A DNA stretch of 51,229 nt. Source: an uncultured Pelagibacteraceae bacterium. GTDB taxonomy: Bacteria; Pseudomonadota; Alphaproteobacteria; Pelagibacterales; Pelagibacteraceae. The translations under genes were made by a program, and so were the position numbers. The notes beneath the pieces are model-generated. The model was not told the DNA's origin and did not search any database. It was given only the letters and a program-made list of their open reading frames with translations. Location of the stretch: assembly GCA_902536085.1 (NCBI GenBank), contig CACAWF010000006.1:1-51229 (forward strand), written 5' to 3'. Positions 7,543 through 16,605 of the stretch are shown one piece after another (position 1 is the stretch's first letter; the number at the start of each line of letters is the position of its first letter).

Positions 7543-9342
7543 GTGGATACAAAAAAAGAAAAGTTAGAGAACTTTAAAATAGCTATAAGTTCTACTGTTA
7601 GATCTTTATCCAATTCTCAAAAAATTGAGGTTTTGTTTGGAAATCAAACTGTGACATCCGATAAAAATTCAATAAAATTACCCGAATTAGATGGGGTAAA
7701 TCAAAGATTAAATTATGAGGAGATTAGAGCTGTTGCTGACTCCAAGTCTTTGAGAATAAGATTCTCTAACAAAGAAATATTAAAAAGATTCGAACCAGAA
7801 GGAAAAATTTCAAAAAAACTTTACGATATTTCCGAAAAGATACGATGTGAAAAAATCGGATCAAATTATTTTAAAGGAGTGAAAAATAATATTGAAAAAT
7901 TTTACCAATATAGAATTAATGGTTTAGACCTAAAAAGTAGTGAAGATAAAATTATTGAGTCTTTTGAAAATTATCTAAGAATTAAGTTTTTGGATTTTAA
8001 CAATAATAATCAAATTGATAAGAAATTTAAATCTTACAAGAAAGATCTTAATGATCAGTTTAAAAATAAAATTTCTAAACTAAAAGACTTAACTTTAAAT
8101 CAAGAAAAATTTAATAGTCTAATATCTGAACTTATTTCTAATTTAAGTCTTGATGAAGAGATAAGTGAAGATGAAAAAAGAGAGGAAGATGATAAAAAAG
8201 AGGATAAACAATCTAAGCCAGAAAATCAAAACCAGAAAGCTCAAGAAAAAAAAGAAGAGCAAGACGAGATGTCTATTGATATGGGGGTGCCTGATTTAGA
8301 AAATTTATCTAAAGACTCGGATAAAGGTCAGGAAGATTTAGAAATTGAGGATAGTTCAAGACCAGATTTAAAGAAGAGAGGAAATTTAAACTTTGGCGAT
8401 TTAAAGTATAAAGCTTACACCGAGGAGTTTGACGAAATAGTTAAAGCAGAGGAACTTGAGGGTCCGGATGAACTTGCAAGACTGAGGAAAAATCTTGACC
8501 AACAATTACTACAACTTAAGAATTTTATTTCTAAGTTGGCAAATAAATTACAAAGAAAATTATTAGCTAAACAAAACAGATCTTGGAATTTTGACTTGGA
8601 AGAAGGTTTATTAGATACTTCAAAACTTCCAAGAATTATCATGGATCCTTTCAATTCTCTCTCTTTTAAAAAAGAGAAAGACATAGAGTTTAAAGATACG
8701 CTTGTGACAATTCTTATAGACAACTCAGGCTCAATGAGGGGTAAACCAATTTCAGTCGCAGCAATTTGTGCAGACATACTGTCAAGGACCTTAGAAAGAT
8801 GTATGGTTAAGGTAGAGATTTTAGGATTTACTACTAAGCATTGGAAAGGTGGCTCTTCAAGAGAAAAATGGATGAAGAATGATAAACCGAGTTTGCCCGG
8901 TAGACTTAATGATTTAAGACACATAGTTTATAAATCTGCAGATACACAATGGAGGCAAGCGAAAAATAATATGGGCTTGATGTTAAAGGAAGGTCTTTTG
9001 AAAGAAAATATAGACGGTGAAGCTCTCAAATGGGCATTTAATAAAATGAATAAGAGAAAAGAGGATAGAAAAATTTTGATGGTAATTTCTGATGGCGCCC
9101 CAGTTGATGACTCTACCCTATCCACTAACACTAGCGATTATTTAGAGACTAATTTAAAGAAAACTGTAAAATGGATAGAAAGTAAATCAAATATTGAGCT
9201 ACTAGCTATTGGTATTGGTCACGATGTAACAAGATACTATAATAAAGCAGTAAAAATCACCGATGTTCAAGATCTTGGAGACGTAATGATAAACCAATTA
9301 ACAGATTTATTTGTAGAAAAAAATAAGAAAACGCTTCATTAA
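7543..9342 (+). CDS. cobT: CobT-like VWA-domain protein
   Basis: Partner of the CobS-like ATPase, 599 residues. The N-terminal half is helical. The middle (about 200-270) is a very acidic, low-complexity Glu/Asp/Lys/Gln linker, as in CobT. The C-terminal half is a von Willebrand A domain whose MIDAS motif DNSGSM starts at about Asp393, with a second acidic site near SDGAPVDD. The start is GTG at 7543, two bases after the cobS stop; it gives [11 protein letters not shown] and no better start is nearby. The stop overlaps the convergent transporter gene by 4 bp. Whether it really serves cobalt chelation is doubtful without CobN. Confidence 0.87.
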   Translation: MDTKKEKLENFKIAISSTVRSLSNSQKIEVLFGNQTVTSDKNSIKLPELDGVNQRLNYEEIRAVADSKSLRIRFSNKEILKRFEPEGKISKKLYDISEKIRCEKIGSNYFKGVKNNIEKFYQYRINGLDLKSSEDKIIESFENYLRIKFLDFNNNNQIDKKFKSYKKDLNDQFKNKISKLKDLTLNQEKFNSLISELISNLSLDEEISEDEKREEDDKKEDKQSKPENQNQKAQEKKEEQDEMSIDMGVPDLENLSKDSDKGQEDLEIEDSSRPDLKKRGNLNFGDLKYKAYTEEFDEIVKAEELEGPDELARLRKNLDQQLLQLKNFISKLANKLQRKLLAKQNRSWNFDLEEGLLDTSKLPRIIMDPFNSLSFKKEKDIEFKDTLVTILIDNSGSMRGKPISVAAICADILSRTLERCMVKVEILGFTTKHWKGGSSREKWMKNDKPSLPGRLNDLRHIVYKSADTQWRQAKNNMGLMLKEGLLKENIDGEALKWAFNKMNKRKEDRKILMVISDGAPVDDSTLSTNTSDYLETNLKKTVKWIESKSNIELLAIGIGHDVTRYYNKAVKITDVQDLGDVMINQLTDLFVEKNKKTLH

Positions 9343-9914
9343 AGCTTAATTCTAGTTGTCGATTCATCTGTGAAATCTTTTATATAATTTAATAAAATTC
9401 TGAAAGGAATTAACATTAATAAAGATATCAAAAGTTTTACTGATAAATCGCCTAACGCTAATGTGACCCATGGGATTCCAGTGGCATAAAAAGATATTGA
9501 AAAAAATAAAAAAGTGTCAGTTATAGAGCCCAAAGTCGACGAGGTTAATGGGGCGACAAACCAGCTTTTTTTTCTTAATTTGTCAAATATTTGGATGTCC
9601 AAATTTTGTGAAATAAAAAAAGCTAAACCAGAACCAATAGCTATTCTGATTGAAATAATATCTTCAAAATTAGTTGAAACAAACAGGGTGAGCAAAATTC
9701 CAATGATAAAACCAAAGTAGACTACTTTCCTTGCTATAATTTTACCATAAGCTCGATTGGCTAAATCTGTTATTAAAAATGTTACTGGATAGCTGAAAGC
9801 ACCATAAGTTAAAATCTCACTTAAGTTTAAATACTGAACGGGAAATTGGACTAGATAATTAGAACTAACAACTACAAGACCCATCAAAATAGATAGTTTG
9901 TAATACAAGCTCAT
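9339..9914 (-). CDS. Queuosine-precursor transporter, YhhQ/VUT family
   Basis: Integral membrane protein of 191 residues with about six hydrophobic segments. It resembles the YhhQ family, which imports preQ0/preQ1-type precursors for queuosine in tRNA(GUN). Family-like features are [22 protein letters not shown] in the second membrane region (conserved PVTFLITD and YGK) and the [10 protein letters not shown] segment. It begins one base after the rpmB stop and overlaps cobT by 4 bp at its tail. I assign the family by pattern, not by search; transport specificity is inferred. Confidence 0.85.
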   Translation of the reverse strand: MSLYYKLSILMGLVVVSSNYLVQFPVQYLNLSEILTYGAFSYPVTFLITDLANRAYGKIIARKVVYFGFIIGILLTLFVSTNFEDIISIRIAIGSGLAFFISQNLDIQIFDKLRKKSWFVAPLTSSTLGSITDTFLFFSISFYATGIPWVTLALGDLSVKLLISLLMLIPFRILLNYIKDFTDESTTRIKL

Positions 9915-9915
9915 A

Positions 9916-10194
9916 TTATATTTTTGCTGAAATAGATGCTTTTATTTTTTTTACTTTTTTTGATAATTTATTATTTTTAGCTGTCCTCAAGTATTTATCG
10001 AGACCACCTTTGTAATCTACAGTTCTTAAGGCTGCGTTGGCTACATTTAATTTGATATCTCTTTTTAAAACATCGCTTCTAAAAGTAACCTTTTTCAAAT
10101 TGGGTAAAAATCTACGCTTAGTTTTGTTTTTTGCATGACTTACGTTATGACCTTTAAGTGGTGAAATACCTGTTAATTCGCATCTTTTAGACAT
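9916..10194 (-). CDS. rpmB: 50S ribosomal protein L28
   Basis: A 92-residue basic protein opening MSKRCELTGISPLKGHNVSH, the L28 hallmark, followed by KNKTKRRFLPNL and the core VTFRSDVLKRDIKLNV. It is slightly longer than E. coli L28 (78 residues) through a Lys-rich tail, as is common in alphaproteobacteria. The canonical neighbour rpmG is not here. It lies 42 bp after pyrD and is followed closely by the YhhQ-type transporter. Confidence 0.96.
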   Translation of the reverse strand: MSKRCELTGISPLKGHNVSHAKNKTKRRFLPNLKKVTFRSDVLKRDIKLNVANAALRTVDYKGGLDKYLRTAKNNKLSKKVKKIKASISAKI

Positions 10195-10236
10195 AAATTT
10201 TTTCCTTAAGCTATATAAGTAAAGTGAAGCGAGGGG

Positions 10237-11283
10237 TCAAGTATTAATTCCTACTGCTTCCCTAATATTTTTAAGTTTTTCTTTTTTTAAAATTGATATT
10301 AGGTCTTTTTTCATCTCTTTAACTAATCCTGGGCCTTTGTATACCATTCCTGTATATAGTTGAATTGCATTTGCTCCTGCAGAAATTTTTTCAAAAGCTG
10401 TCTGTCCTGAGTCCACTCCCCCAACACCTATTATTTGTATTTTTCCTTTTGTTTCTTTATAAAACTTTTTAATAAGTCTAGTTGATAAATTTTTGAGTGG
10501 TTGCCCAGACAAACCTCCCTTTTCATTTTTTTGTCTATCTGATAAATTTTCACGATTACTATCAGTCGTATTAGATACAATTATTCCATCAATTTTATAT
10601 TTAATAATTATTTCAATTATTTTACTAATACTGGTCTCATTCATATCTGGTGAAAGTTTAACTACTAATGGTTTTGTTATATTTTTATTTTTTTTAATTT
10701 TATTTATTCCCGAAAGAAGTTTATCAAGTTCCTTTTGTTCATGAAAATCTCTTAGTCCTTCGGTGTTAGGCGAAGATATGTTAATTGTTATATAACCTGC
10801 ATAAGATGATAATCTTGATAAACACATGTAATAATCCTCTTCTTTGTTTAAAGTATCTTTATTAGGACCAATATTTATACCTAAAAATCCACTTGGTAAG
10901 TTTTTTTCTATCCTTTTTGATACAACTTCAGATCCATGATTATTAAAACCAAGTCGGTTAATTAAAGCTTGGTCTTTTTCTAATCTGAAAACTCTTGGTT
11001 TGGAATTTCCAAGCTGTCTTCTTGGAGTAACAGTTCCAACCTCAACAAAACCATAACCAAGTTTAAATATAGAATTGTAAACCTCTGCACTTTTATCAAA
11101 TCCCGCTGCTAAACCTATAGGATTAGGTATTTTTTCATTTAACAAATTTGTTTCTAAGCAATCTTCATTTTCAACACTAAAAAAACTTTTAGGTAAAACA
11201 TTATACTTTAGCGATTTGATCGCCAGATCATGTGCAACCTCTGGATCTAAAGAAAAAATGTAAGGTCTTAAAATTGAAAACAT
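10237..11283 (-). CDS. pyrD: Dihydroorotate dehydrogenase (quinone), class 2
   Basis: Oxidises dihydroorotate to orotate in pyrimidine synthesis, passing electrons via FMN to membrane quinones. The 348-residue length and an N-terminal membrane-association helix (MFSILRPYIFSLDPEVAHDL) mark class 2. Motifs: PNPIGLAAGFDK-like region (IPNPIGLAAGFDKS), VGTVTP, INRLGFNN, ISSPNTEGLR with the class-2 catalytic Ser, KLSPD, NTT, and the C-terminal FMN phosphate site GVGGVDSG with GANAIQLYTG. The ATG overlaps the lysyl-tRNA synthetase stop by one base (TAATG). Confidence 0.97.
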   Translation of the reverse strand: MFSILRPYIFSLDPEVAHDLAIKSLKYNVLPKSFFSVENEDCLETNLLNEKIPNPIGLAAGFDKSAEVYNSIFKLGYGFVEVGTVTPRRQLGNSKPRVFRLEKDQALINRLGFNNHGSEVVSKRIEKNLPSGFLGINIGPNKDTLNKEEDYYMCLSRLSSYAGYITINISSPNTEGLRDFHEQKELDKLLSGINKIKKNKNITKPLVVKLSPDMNETSISKIIEIIIKYKIDGIIVSNTTDSNRENLSDRQKNEKGGLSGQPLKNLSTRLIKKFYKETKGKIQIIGVGGVDSGQTAFEKISAGANAIQLYTGMVYKGPGLVKEMKKDLISILKKEKLKNIREAVGINT

Positions 11284-12845
11284 TAATTTATTCTATCATT
11301 TATTAATTCGATTGTTTGTTTAAGTCCAAAAAAACTTATAAAAAATCCCATTCTTGGTCCATTCTTTTCTCCAAATACAACCTCATAAATAAGTTTGAAC
11401 CAATCTCTTAGGTTGCTTTCGTATCCATTTTCTTTTCCGACTGTATAAATATGAGTTTGAATTTCCTCAGGTTTTAATGATTGATCTAATTGCTTAAGTT
11501 TTTTTATTAAATTTTCTAAAGCTTTTTTTTCATCTACATTAGGAGTTTTAAATTTTTTACTTGGCTCAACCTTATCTTTAAAATAATTAATAGCATATTC
11601 AGTAAGACTGTTGAGTATCGAATACTCTTTAGGATCTATTTCTTTATGAAATCTATTTATAAATTTCCAAAGTATTTCTTTATTATCAGCGTTACTTGAA
11701 CCTACTAGATTAAGAAGCATTGAAAAAGGCATGACAATTTTTTCTTTAGGTGGATTACCATAATGTACATGCCATACAGGATTTAATATTTTATCTTTTA
11801 GTTCTTGATTTGGGTATTTTTCAATATTTAATAAATAATCATCTACTGTTTTTGGTACTACCTCAGAGTACAGTTTTTTTGCTCTCTTTGGATTAGGGTA
11901 CATATACATAGCTAAACTTTCTGGAGAAGCATATCTTAACCATTGTTCTATTGAAATCCCATTACCCTTGGATTTGGATATCTTCTCACCTTTTTCATCT
12001 AAGAATAATTCGTAAGCAAAACCATTAGGAGGAGTTTTTCCAAGTGACCTACAAATCTTATTTGATAATATAGCACTCTCAGTCAAATCTTTTCCGTACA
12101 TCTCAAAATCTACATCAAAAGTAAACCAGCGCATTGCCCAATCAACTTTCCATTGCAATTTGCAATTTCCATTTAAAATATTTGTTTTAATTTTTTCGCC
12201 ATTATTGTCAAAAATTACTTCTCCAGATTTGAGGTCTTTGCTTATTAAAGGAATTTCTAAAACTTTACCTGTTTTTGGACAAATAGGTAAAAATGGACAG
12301 TAAGTTTTCCTTCTCTCTTCTCTTAATGTCGGTAGAATTATATTCATTATTTCATCGTATTTTTCTAGTACTCGCATTAAAGAATTATTAAATATACCTT
12401 TTTGGTAATTCTCGGTGGAGCTTCTAAAATTAAATTTAAAGTTAAATTTTTTTAAAAACTCTTTTAACATTTCATTATTATGCTCTCCAAAACTACTGAA
12501 CTTGTTAAATGGGTCGGGAATTGACGTCAGAGGCTTTCCTAAGTTTTTTTTTAAAATTTCATCATTTGGAATATTGTCTGGAACTTTTCTTAATCCATCC
12601 ATATCATCGGAAAAAGTGATAAGCTCATGTTCAATTTTTTCAATATGATTAAGTGCATTTATCATCATAGTTGTTCTCGCAACTTCGCCAAATGTACCAA
12701 TGTGAGGAAGTCCACTTGGCCCGTAGCCAGTCTGAAATGTTATTTTATTCTTTTTTTTTATAAGGTCTTTTCTATCCTTTAAAAGCTTTCGAATTTCAAC
12801 AAAAGGCCAAGACGATGTAGATTGAATAATGTCGTTATCAAGCAT
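11283..12845 (-). CDS. lysS: Lysyl-tRNA synthetase, class I
   Basis: Charges tRNA-Lys using the class I Rossmann fold rather than the common class II enzyme. Signatures are PSGLPHIGTFGE (HIGH motif, about 43-54) and KISKSKGNG (KMSKS-type, near residue 288). The length of 520 is right for class I LysRS. This class is typical of archaea, spirochaetes and alphaproteobacteria, so it supports the taxonomic reading. The first gene of a leftward unit with pyrD; it diverges from trkH across 93 bp. The symbol lysK is also used for this class. Confidence 0.95.
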   Translation of the reverse strand: MLDNDIIQSTSSWPFVEIRKLLKDRKDLIKKKNKITFQTGYGPSGLPHIGTFGEVARTTMMINALNHIEKIEHELITFSDDMDGLRKVPDNIPNDEILKKNLGKPLTSIPDPFNKFSSFGEHNNEMLKEFLKKFNFKFNFRSSTENYQKGIFNNSLMRVLEKYDEIMNIILPTLREERRKTYCPFLPICPKTGKVLEIPLISKDLKSGEVIFDNNGEKIKTNILNGNCKLQWKVDWAMRWFTFDVDFEMYGKDLTESAILSNKICRSLGKTPPNGFAYELFLDEKGEKISKSKGNGISIEQWLRYASPESLAMYMYPNPKRAKKLYSEVVPKTVDDYLLNIEKYPNQELKDKILNPVWHVHYGNPPKEKIVMPFSMLLNLVGSSNADNKEILWKFINRFHKEIDPKEYSILNSLTEYAINYFKDKVEPSKKFKTPNVDEKKALENLIKKLKQLDQSLKPEEIQTHIYTVGKENGYESNLRDWFKLIYEVVFGEKNGPRMGFFISFFGLKQTIELINDRIN

Positions 12846-12938
12846 AAATATGGTTTATTAAATTTTATACTCAAAATACAGATATAATTGCATGATATTA
12901 AGTTGAATTTTAAAACTATTTAAATAATCTTAATTTTT

Positions 12939-14387
12939 ATGGCCACAAACAAAACAGTCTTTTTTTTAATAGGTATATTATTAATAGTTTTGGGTGCTGC
13001 AATGTTAGCGCCATATGCTATTCAAGTGATTTTGAAAGAGAATAGCCATAGTTTTGTCTCTGCGTCATTTGTTACTATTTTTATAGGAGTTTTATTTATT
13101 CTGGCTAATCTTGAAAAAGAGTTCAAGCTTAACTTAAGGCAAACATTCCTATTTTCATCATTAGCCTGGATTTTAGTTGCGGCATTTGGAAGTTTGCCAT
13201 TTTTACTTTCTACTCAAGATTTTACTTTTAGTGAAGCTTTTTTCGAAAGTATGTCAGGAATAACTACAACCGGTGCTACAATAATTTCCGACTTAGATAA
13301 CAGTCCCAAAAGCATTCTTTTGTGGAGAGCAATAATGCAATGGTTAGGTGGAATAGGTATTGTTGTTATGGCAATAACAATTTTACCTTTGCTTAAAGTT
13401 GGTGGAATGCAATTATTTAAGATGGAAGGGCCCGATAGTACGGAAAAAATTCTTCCAAGAACAATTGAGGTAGCAGCAATAATTATTTCTACTTATATAA
13501 TTCTCACACTTCTCTGTGGTTTCTTTTATTGGATATTCGGCATGACAATATTTGACTCAGTAAGTCATGCTATGACTACTATCGCTACTGGAGGCTTCTC
13601 TACGCACAATGATTCAATAGGTTTTTTTAAAAGCTCAAATATAGAGATAGTTGCAAGTATTTTTATTATTTTAGGCAGTATACCATTCATATCTTATTTA
13701 AAGTTTGCTCAAGGAAATAGAAAAATTTTTTTTCAAGATGTTCAAATTAAAGGTTTAATTTATTTATTAATTGTCTCAATAGTAGTTATGTTTTTTTATT
13801 TAATTTTCATAAATTATGAAAGTAACTTATTTGATAAGGTAAGAATTTCCTCATTTAACGTAATTTCAATTCTATCAGGAACAGGTTATGTGACTGATGA
13901 CTTTGGTTTATGGGGAAAATTTTCACTAATATTTTTTCTTTTACTTATGTTTATAGGAGGTTGTGCAGGTTCTACAGCATGTGGGATTAAGATATTTAGG
14001 TTACAAATGCTTTTAATTTTTTTAAAAAATCAAATTAAAAAATTACTTTCACCAAACAGTGTTATAATAACGAAATATAATAATCAAAAAATTTCCGATG
14101 ATTTTATAAATTCAATAATAATATTTATCTTTACATTTCTGTTTATCTTTTTAATTATTGCTATGCTTTTATCAATAAGTGGTTTGGATTTTATTACATC
14201 GATATCAGGTGCGGCAAGTGCGATTTCTAATGTTGGTCCTGGTTTAGGGGATGTAATTGGGCCTAATGGAAACTATAAAAGTATACCTGAGCTTTCAAAA
14301 TGGATTCTTGCAGTTGGAATGTTGTTAGGTAGATTAGAACTTTTCGCAGTTTTAGTTTTATTTTTCCCCTCTTTTTGGAGAAACTAA
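12939..14387 (+). CDS. trkH: Trk-type potassium transporter membrane subunit TrkH
   Basis: Polytopic membrane protein of 482 residues with the four-fold pore repeat of the Trk/Ktr family. Selectivity-filter-like segments are visible as TTGAT (about 112), TGGFSTH (about 222), SGTGYVTDD (third repeat) and SNVGPG (fourth). Imports K+ usually with the peripheral nucleotide-binding subunit TrkA, which is not in this window. A plus-strand TATAAT lies at 12883-12888 in the divergent spacer. The stop is 2 bp before the start I choose for the AmpG-like gene, so the two are probably co-transcribed. Confidence 0.95.
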   Translation: MATNKTVFFLIGILLIVLGAAMLAPYAIQVILKENSHSFVSASFVTIFIGVLFILANLEKEFKLNLRQTFLFSSLAWILVAAFGSLPFLLSTQDFTFSEAFFESMSGITTTGATIISDLDNSPKSILLWRAIMQWLGGIGIVVMAITILPLLKVGGMQLFKMEGPDSTEKILPRTIEVAAIIISTYIILTLLCGFFYWIFGMTIFDSVSHAMTTIATGGFSTHNDSIGFFKSSNIEIVASIFIILGSIPFISYLKFAQGNRKIFFQDVQIKGLIYLLIVSIVVMFFYLIFINYESNLFDKVRISSFNVISILSGTGYVTDDFGLWGKFSLIFFLLLMFIGGCAGSTACGIKIFRLQMLLIFLKNQIKKLLSPNSVIITKYNNQKISDDFINSIIIFIFTFLFIFLIIAMLLSISGLDFITSISGAASAISNVGPGLGDVIGPNGNYKSIPELSKWILAVGMLLGRLELFAVLVLFFPSFWRN

Positions 14388-14389
14388 TT

Positions 14390-15763
14390 ATGGAAATTGA
14401 AAAAAAACAATCATTGTCAGAAACTTTTAAAGTATATTTTGATAGAAGAATGATAAAAATTCTTCTTCTTGGTGCAATTAGTGGTTTTCCGTGGGTTATA
14501 ATAGGAAGTAGTCTTAGCCTTTGGCTAAAAGAAGATGGTTTAAGTAGGAGCACTATCGGCTGGGCAGGTTTAATTTTTGCTGTTTATGCTTTTAATTATT
14601 TATGGGCTCCAATTATAGATAGAATTAGAGTTCCTTGGTTGACTGAAAAAGTTGGGCATAGACGAGGGTGGATAATTTCGATGCAAACTATGATCTTAAC
14701 TTGTCTTATTTGTTGGAGTCTAATAAATCCAACCACAAATTTAGCTTTAGTTATTAGTATTGGCTTAATAATTGCAATTGCATCTGCTACCCAAGATATA
14801 ACTGTTGATGCGTTGCGAATTGAGCAAATTGGCGAGCATGAGGGAAAATCGATGCAAGCTGGTGCAGCAATGGCTGTTGTTGGCTGGTGGACTGGCTATA
14901 AATTAGGTGGTGTTGTAGCACTAAATTCAGCTGAGTTTTTTCAGAAAGCTGGTTTTGAAAACTATTGGCAAGTTACTTTTTTAATTTTAGGAATACTTAT
15001 AATTGGTTGCAACATTGGTCTTATGTTTATTAATGAACCTCCGCCGACTGATAGAGCAGAAAGTCAAAGACAAACTGATAAAATTATTGAAGGTAAATTA
15101 GGAACTTCAAATATCTTTACAAAAATTATAGCTTGGTCAACAGGTACTATAATTGGTCCTGTAATAAGTTTTTTCAAAAAAAATGGTTTTAAAATCGCAA
15201 TAGCAATTTTAGGTTTTGTTTTTCTTTTTAAAATTGGTGAGGCTTTCTTAGGAAGAATGTCAGTAATTTTTTATAAAGAGATAGGATTTACTAAGTCAGA
15301 TATCGCTTTATATTCAAAGGGACTTGGATGGGTTACAACTGTTATATTCACTTTGCTAGGGGGACTTTTTGCAATTCGTTCTGGAGTTATAAAAGCTATG
15401 TTTGTATCAGGAATATTAATGGCTTCAACAAATCTATTATTTTCTTTACTGGCTTGGTCAGGAAAATCTGAAATTTTATTTGCTGTAGCAGTAATTTTTG
15501 ATGATATGGCTGCTGCTTTTGCGACAGTAGCATTTGTCGCTTTTATATCATTGCTTGTAGACAGAACTTATACAGCTACTCAATATGCTTTGCTTGCTTC
15601 TATTGGAACAGCAGGAAGAACTACTTTGGCTGCATCTTCCGGAGCTTTAGTTGATTGGTTAAATGGAGATTGGGGAATATTTTTTATCATTACAGCAGTA
15701 ATGGTAATACCGTCACTTATTTTTCTTTATATGATAAAAGACAAGCTTAAATTGAATGACTAG
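14390..15763 (+). CDS. AmpG-like MFS permease (PAT family)
   Basis: Major facilitator protein of about 457 residues with 12 or so hydrophobic segments. It has the AmpG/PAT-family feature ATQDITVDALRIEQ in the loop after helix 4 and LWAPIIDR in the loop after helix 2. AmpG proteins import anhydro-muropeptides for peptidoglycan recycling; other PAT members carry acetyl-CoA, so the substrate is inferred. I place the start at ATG 14390 rather than an in-frame TTG at 14375, because GGAG at 14377-14380 sits 9 bases before the ATG. The stop overlaps the NlpC/P60 peptidase start by 8 bp, which supports a cell-wall recycling role. Confidence 0.85.
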   Translation: MEIEKKQSLSETFKVYFDRRMIKILLLGAISGFPWVIIGSSLSLWLKEDGLSRSTIGWAGLIFAVYAFNYLWAPIIDRIRVPWLTEKVGHRRGWIISMQTMILTCLICWSLINPTTNLALVISIGLIIAIASATQDITVDALRIEQIGEHEGKSMQAGAAMAVVGWWTGYKLGGVVALNSAEFFQKAGFENYWQVTFLILGILIIGCNIGLMFINEPPPTDRAESQRQTDKIIEGKLGTSNIFTKIIAWSTGTIIGPVISFFKKNGFKIAIAILGFVFLFKIGEAFLGRMSVIFYKEIGFTKSDIALYSKGLGWVTTVIFTLLGGLFAIRSGVIKAMFVSGILMASTNLLFSLLAWSGKSEILFAVAVIFDDMAAAFATVAFVAFISLLVDRTYTATQYALLASIGTAGRTTLAASSGALVDWLNGDWGIFFIITAVMVIPSLIFLYMIKDKLKLND

Positions 15764-16496
15764 GTATTTAACAAATAATCTTATTTATACGAATCTATAC
15801 AAAAAACCTTCGATTAAATCTGAAATCGTAACACAAATGATTTATGGAGAAAGTTTCTCAATTACAAGAAGAAGTAGAAAGTGGTTAAAAATAAAAATTA
15901 AGGAAGATGGTTATAAAGGTTATATTAAGAGTCAGAAATTTAGTAAATTTATTAAACCCACACATAAAGTTAAAGTATTAAAATCAAAAGTTTTTAAGTT
16001 TCCTAATAAGAATAAAAAAATGAGCGAGATATCTTTTGGTTCAAAAATAAGAGTTTTAGAAAATAAAAAAAAATTTTTTAGATTTTCGAAAGGATGGATA
16101 TACAAAAGTGATTTAAAACCAATCAATTATCAGGAAAAAAACCCTTTTAGAAATATATCTATTTTTAAAAATATTAAATATAAGTGGGGTGGAAAATCTT
16201 TTAAAGGAATAGATTGCTCTGCTTTAGTTCAAATTTTTTTAAATTTTAACAACAAATTTTGCCCAAGAGACGCCAAAGATCAGGTAAAATTTTTTAAGAA
16301 AAATATAAAATTCAAGAAGATAAAAAAAAATGATATTATTTATTGGAAGGGACACGTAGCTGTAGCTCTCTCTAACAAAAAACTTATCCATGCTTATGGT
16401 CCAAGGAAAAAGACAATTGTTATGGGAATAAATCAAACAATCAAAAAAATCGAACAAACTGCTAAATTAAAGGTGATTGGAATAAAGAGACTGTAA
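15756..16496 (+). CDS. SH3-domain NlpC/P60 peptidase, cytoplasmic type
   Basis: Cysteine peptidase of 246 residues with two bacterial SH3-like domains (about 1-65 and 70-125), then an NlpC/P60 domain. The catalytic Cys154 is in GIDCSALV, His200 in KGHVAVAL, and the third polar residue is His212 in KLIHAYG. NlpC/P60 enzymes of this layout (YkfC-like) cut the gamma-D-Glu/diamino-acid bond of murein peptides. There is no signal peptide, so it should act in the cytoplasm on imported peptides, consistent with the overlapping AmpG-like permease gene. Basic composition (many Lys) matches the AT-rich genome. Confidence 0.87.
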   Translation: MTRYLTNNLIYTNLYKKPSIKSEIVTQMIYGESFSITRRSRKWLKIKIKEDGYKGYIKSQKFSKFIKPTHKVKVLKSKVFKFPNKNKKMSEISFGSKIRVLENKKKFFRFSKGWIYKSDLKPINYQEKNPFRNISIFKNIKYKWGGKSFKGIDCSALVQIFLNFNNKFCPRDAKDQVKFFKKNIKFKKIKKNDIIYWKGHVAVALSNKKLIHAYGPRKKTIVMGINQTIKKIEQTAKLKVIGIKRL

Positions 16497-16503
16497 CGAC
16501 AAA

Positions 16504-16529
16504 GGCAGCTTCAGTCTCCCTCCACTGCC
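16504..16529 (+). other. GC-rich hairpin with CU-rich loop, downstream of the NlpC/P60 gene
   Basis: In an otherwise very AT-rich spacer, GGCAG (16504-16508) can pair with CTGCC (16525-16529). A competing inner stem CAGT (16512-16515)/ACTG (16524-16527) is also possible. Both leave CTCCCTCC (16516-16523) unpaired. On the minus strand the same hairpin is followed by TTTGTC and could act as a weak terminator for the convergent methyltransferase gene. No function is proven. Confidence 0.4.
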
Positions 16530-16605
16530 CTTAATAACAACTTATCTGATTCGTGAAATTAATTTAAGACTCTTTCAGGTTGTATGTGGATTAATTTATT
16601 TATTT

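Noticed and set aside
8415-8924. 169-codon minus-strand ORF
   Set aside because: Antisense to the CobT VWA domain; Ser/Leu-rich shadow with no start signal.
14375-14389. TTG start for the AmpG-like permease
   Set aside because: It would add five residues and overlap trkH; the ATG at 14390 has GGAG at proper distance.
16497-16605. Possible tRNA or tmRNA in the GC-rich spacer
   Set aside because: No cloverleaf, T-arm or CCA can be drawn; only a single short hairpin is supported.
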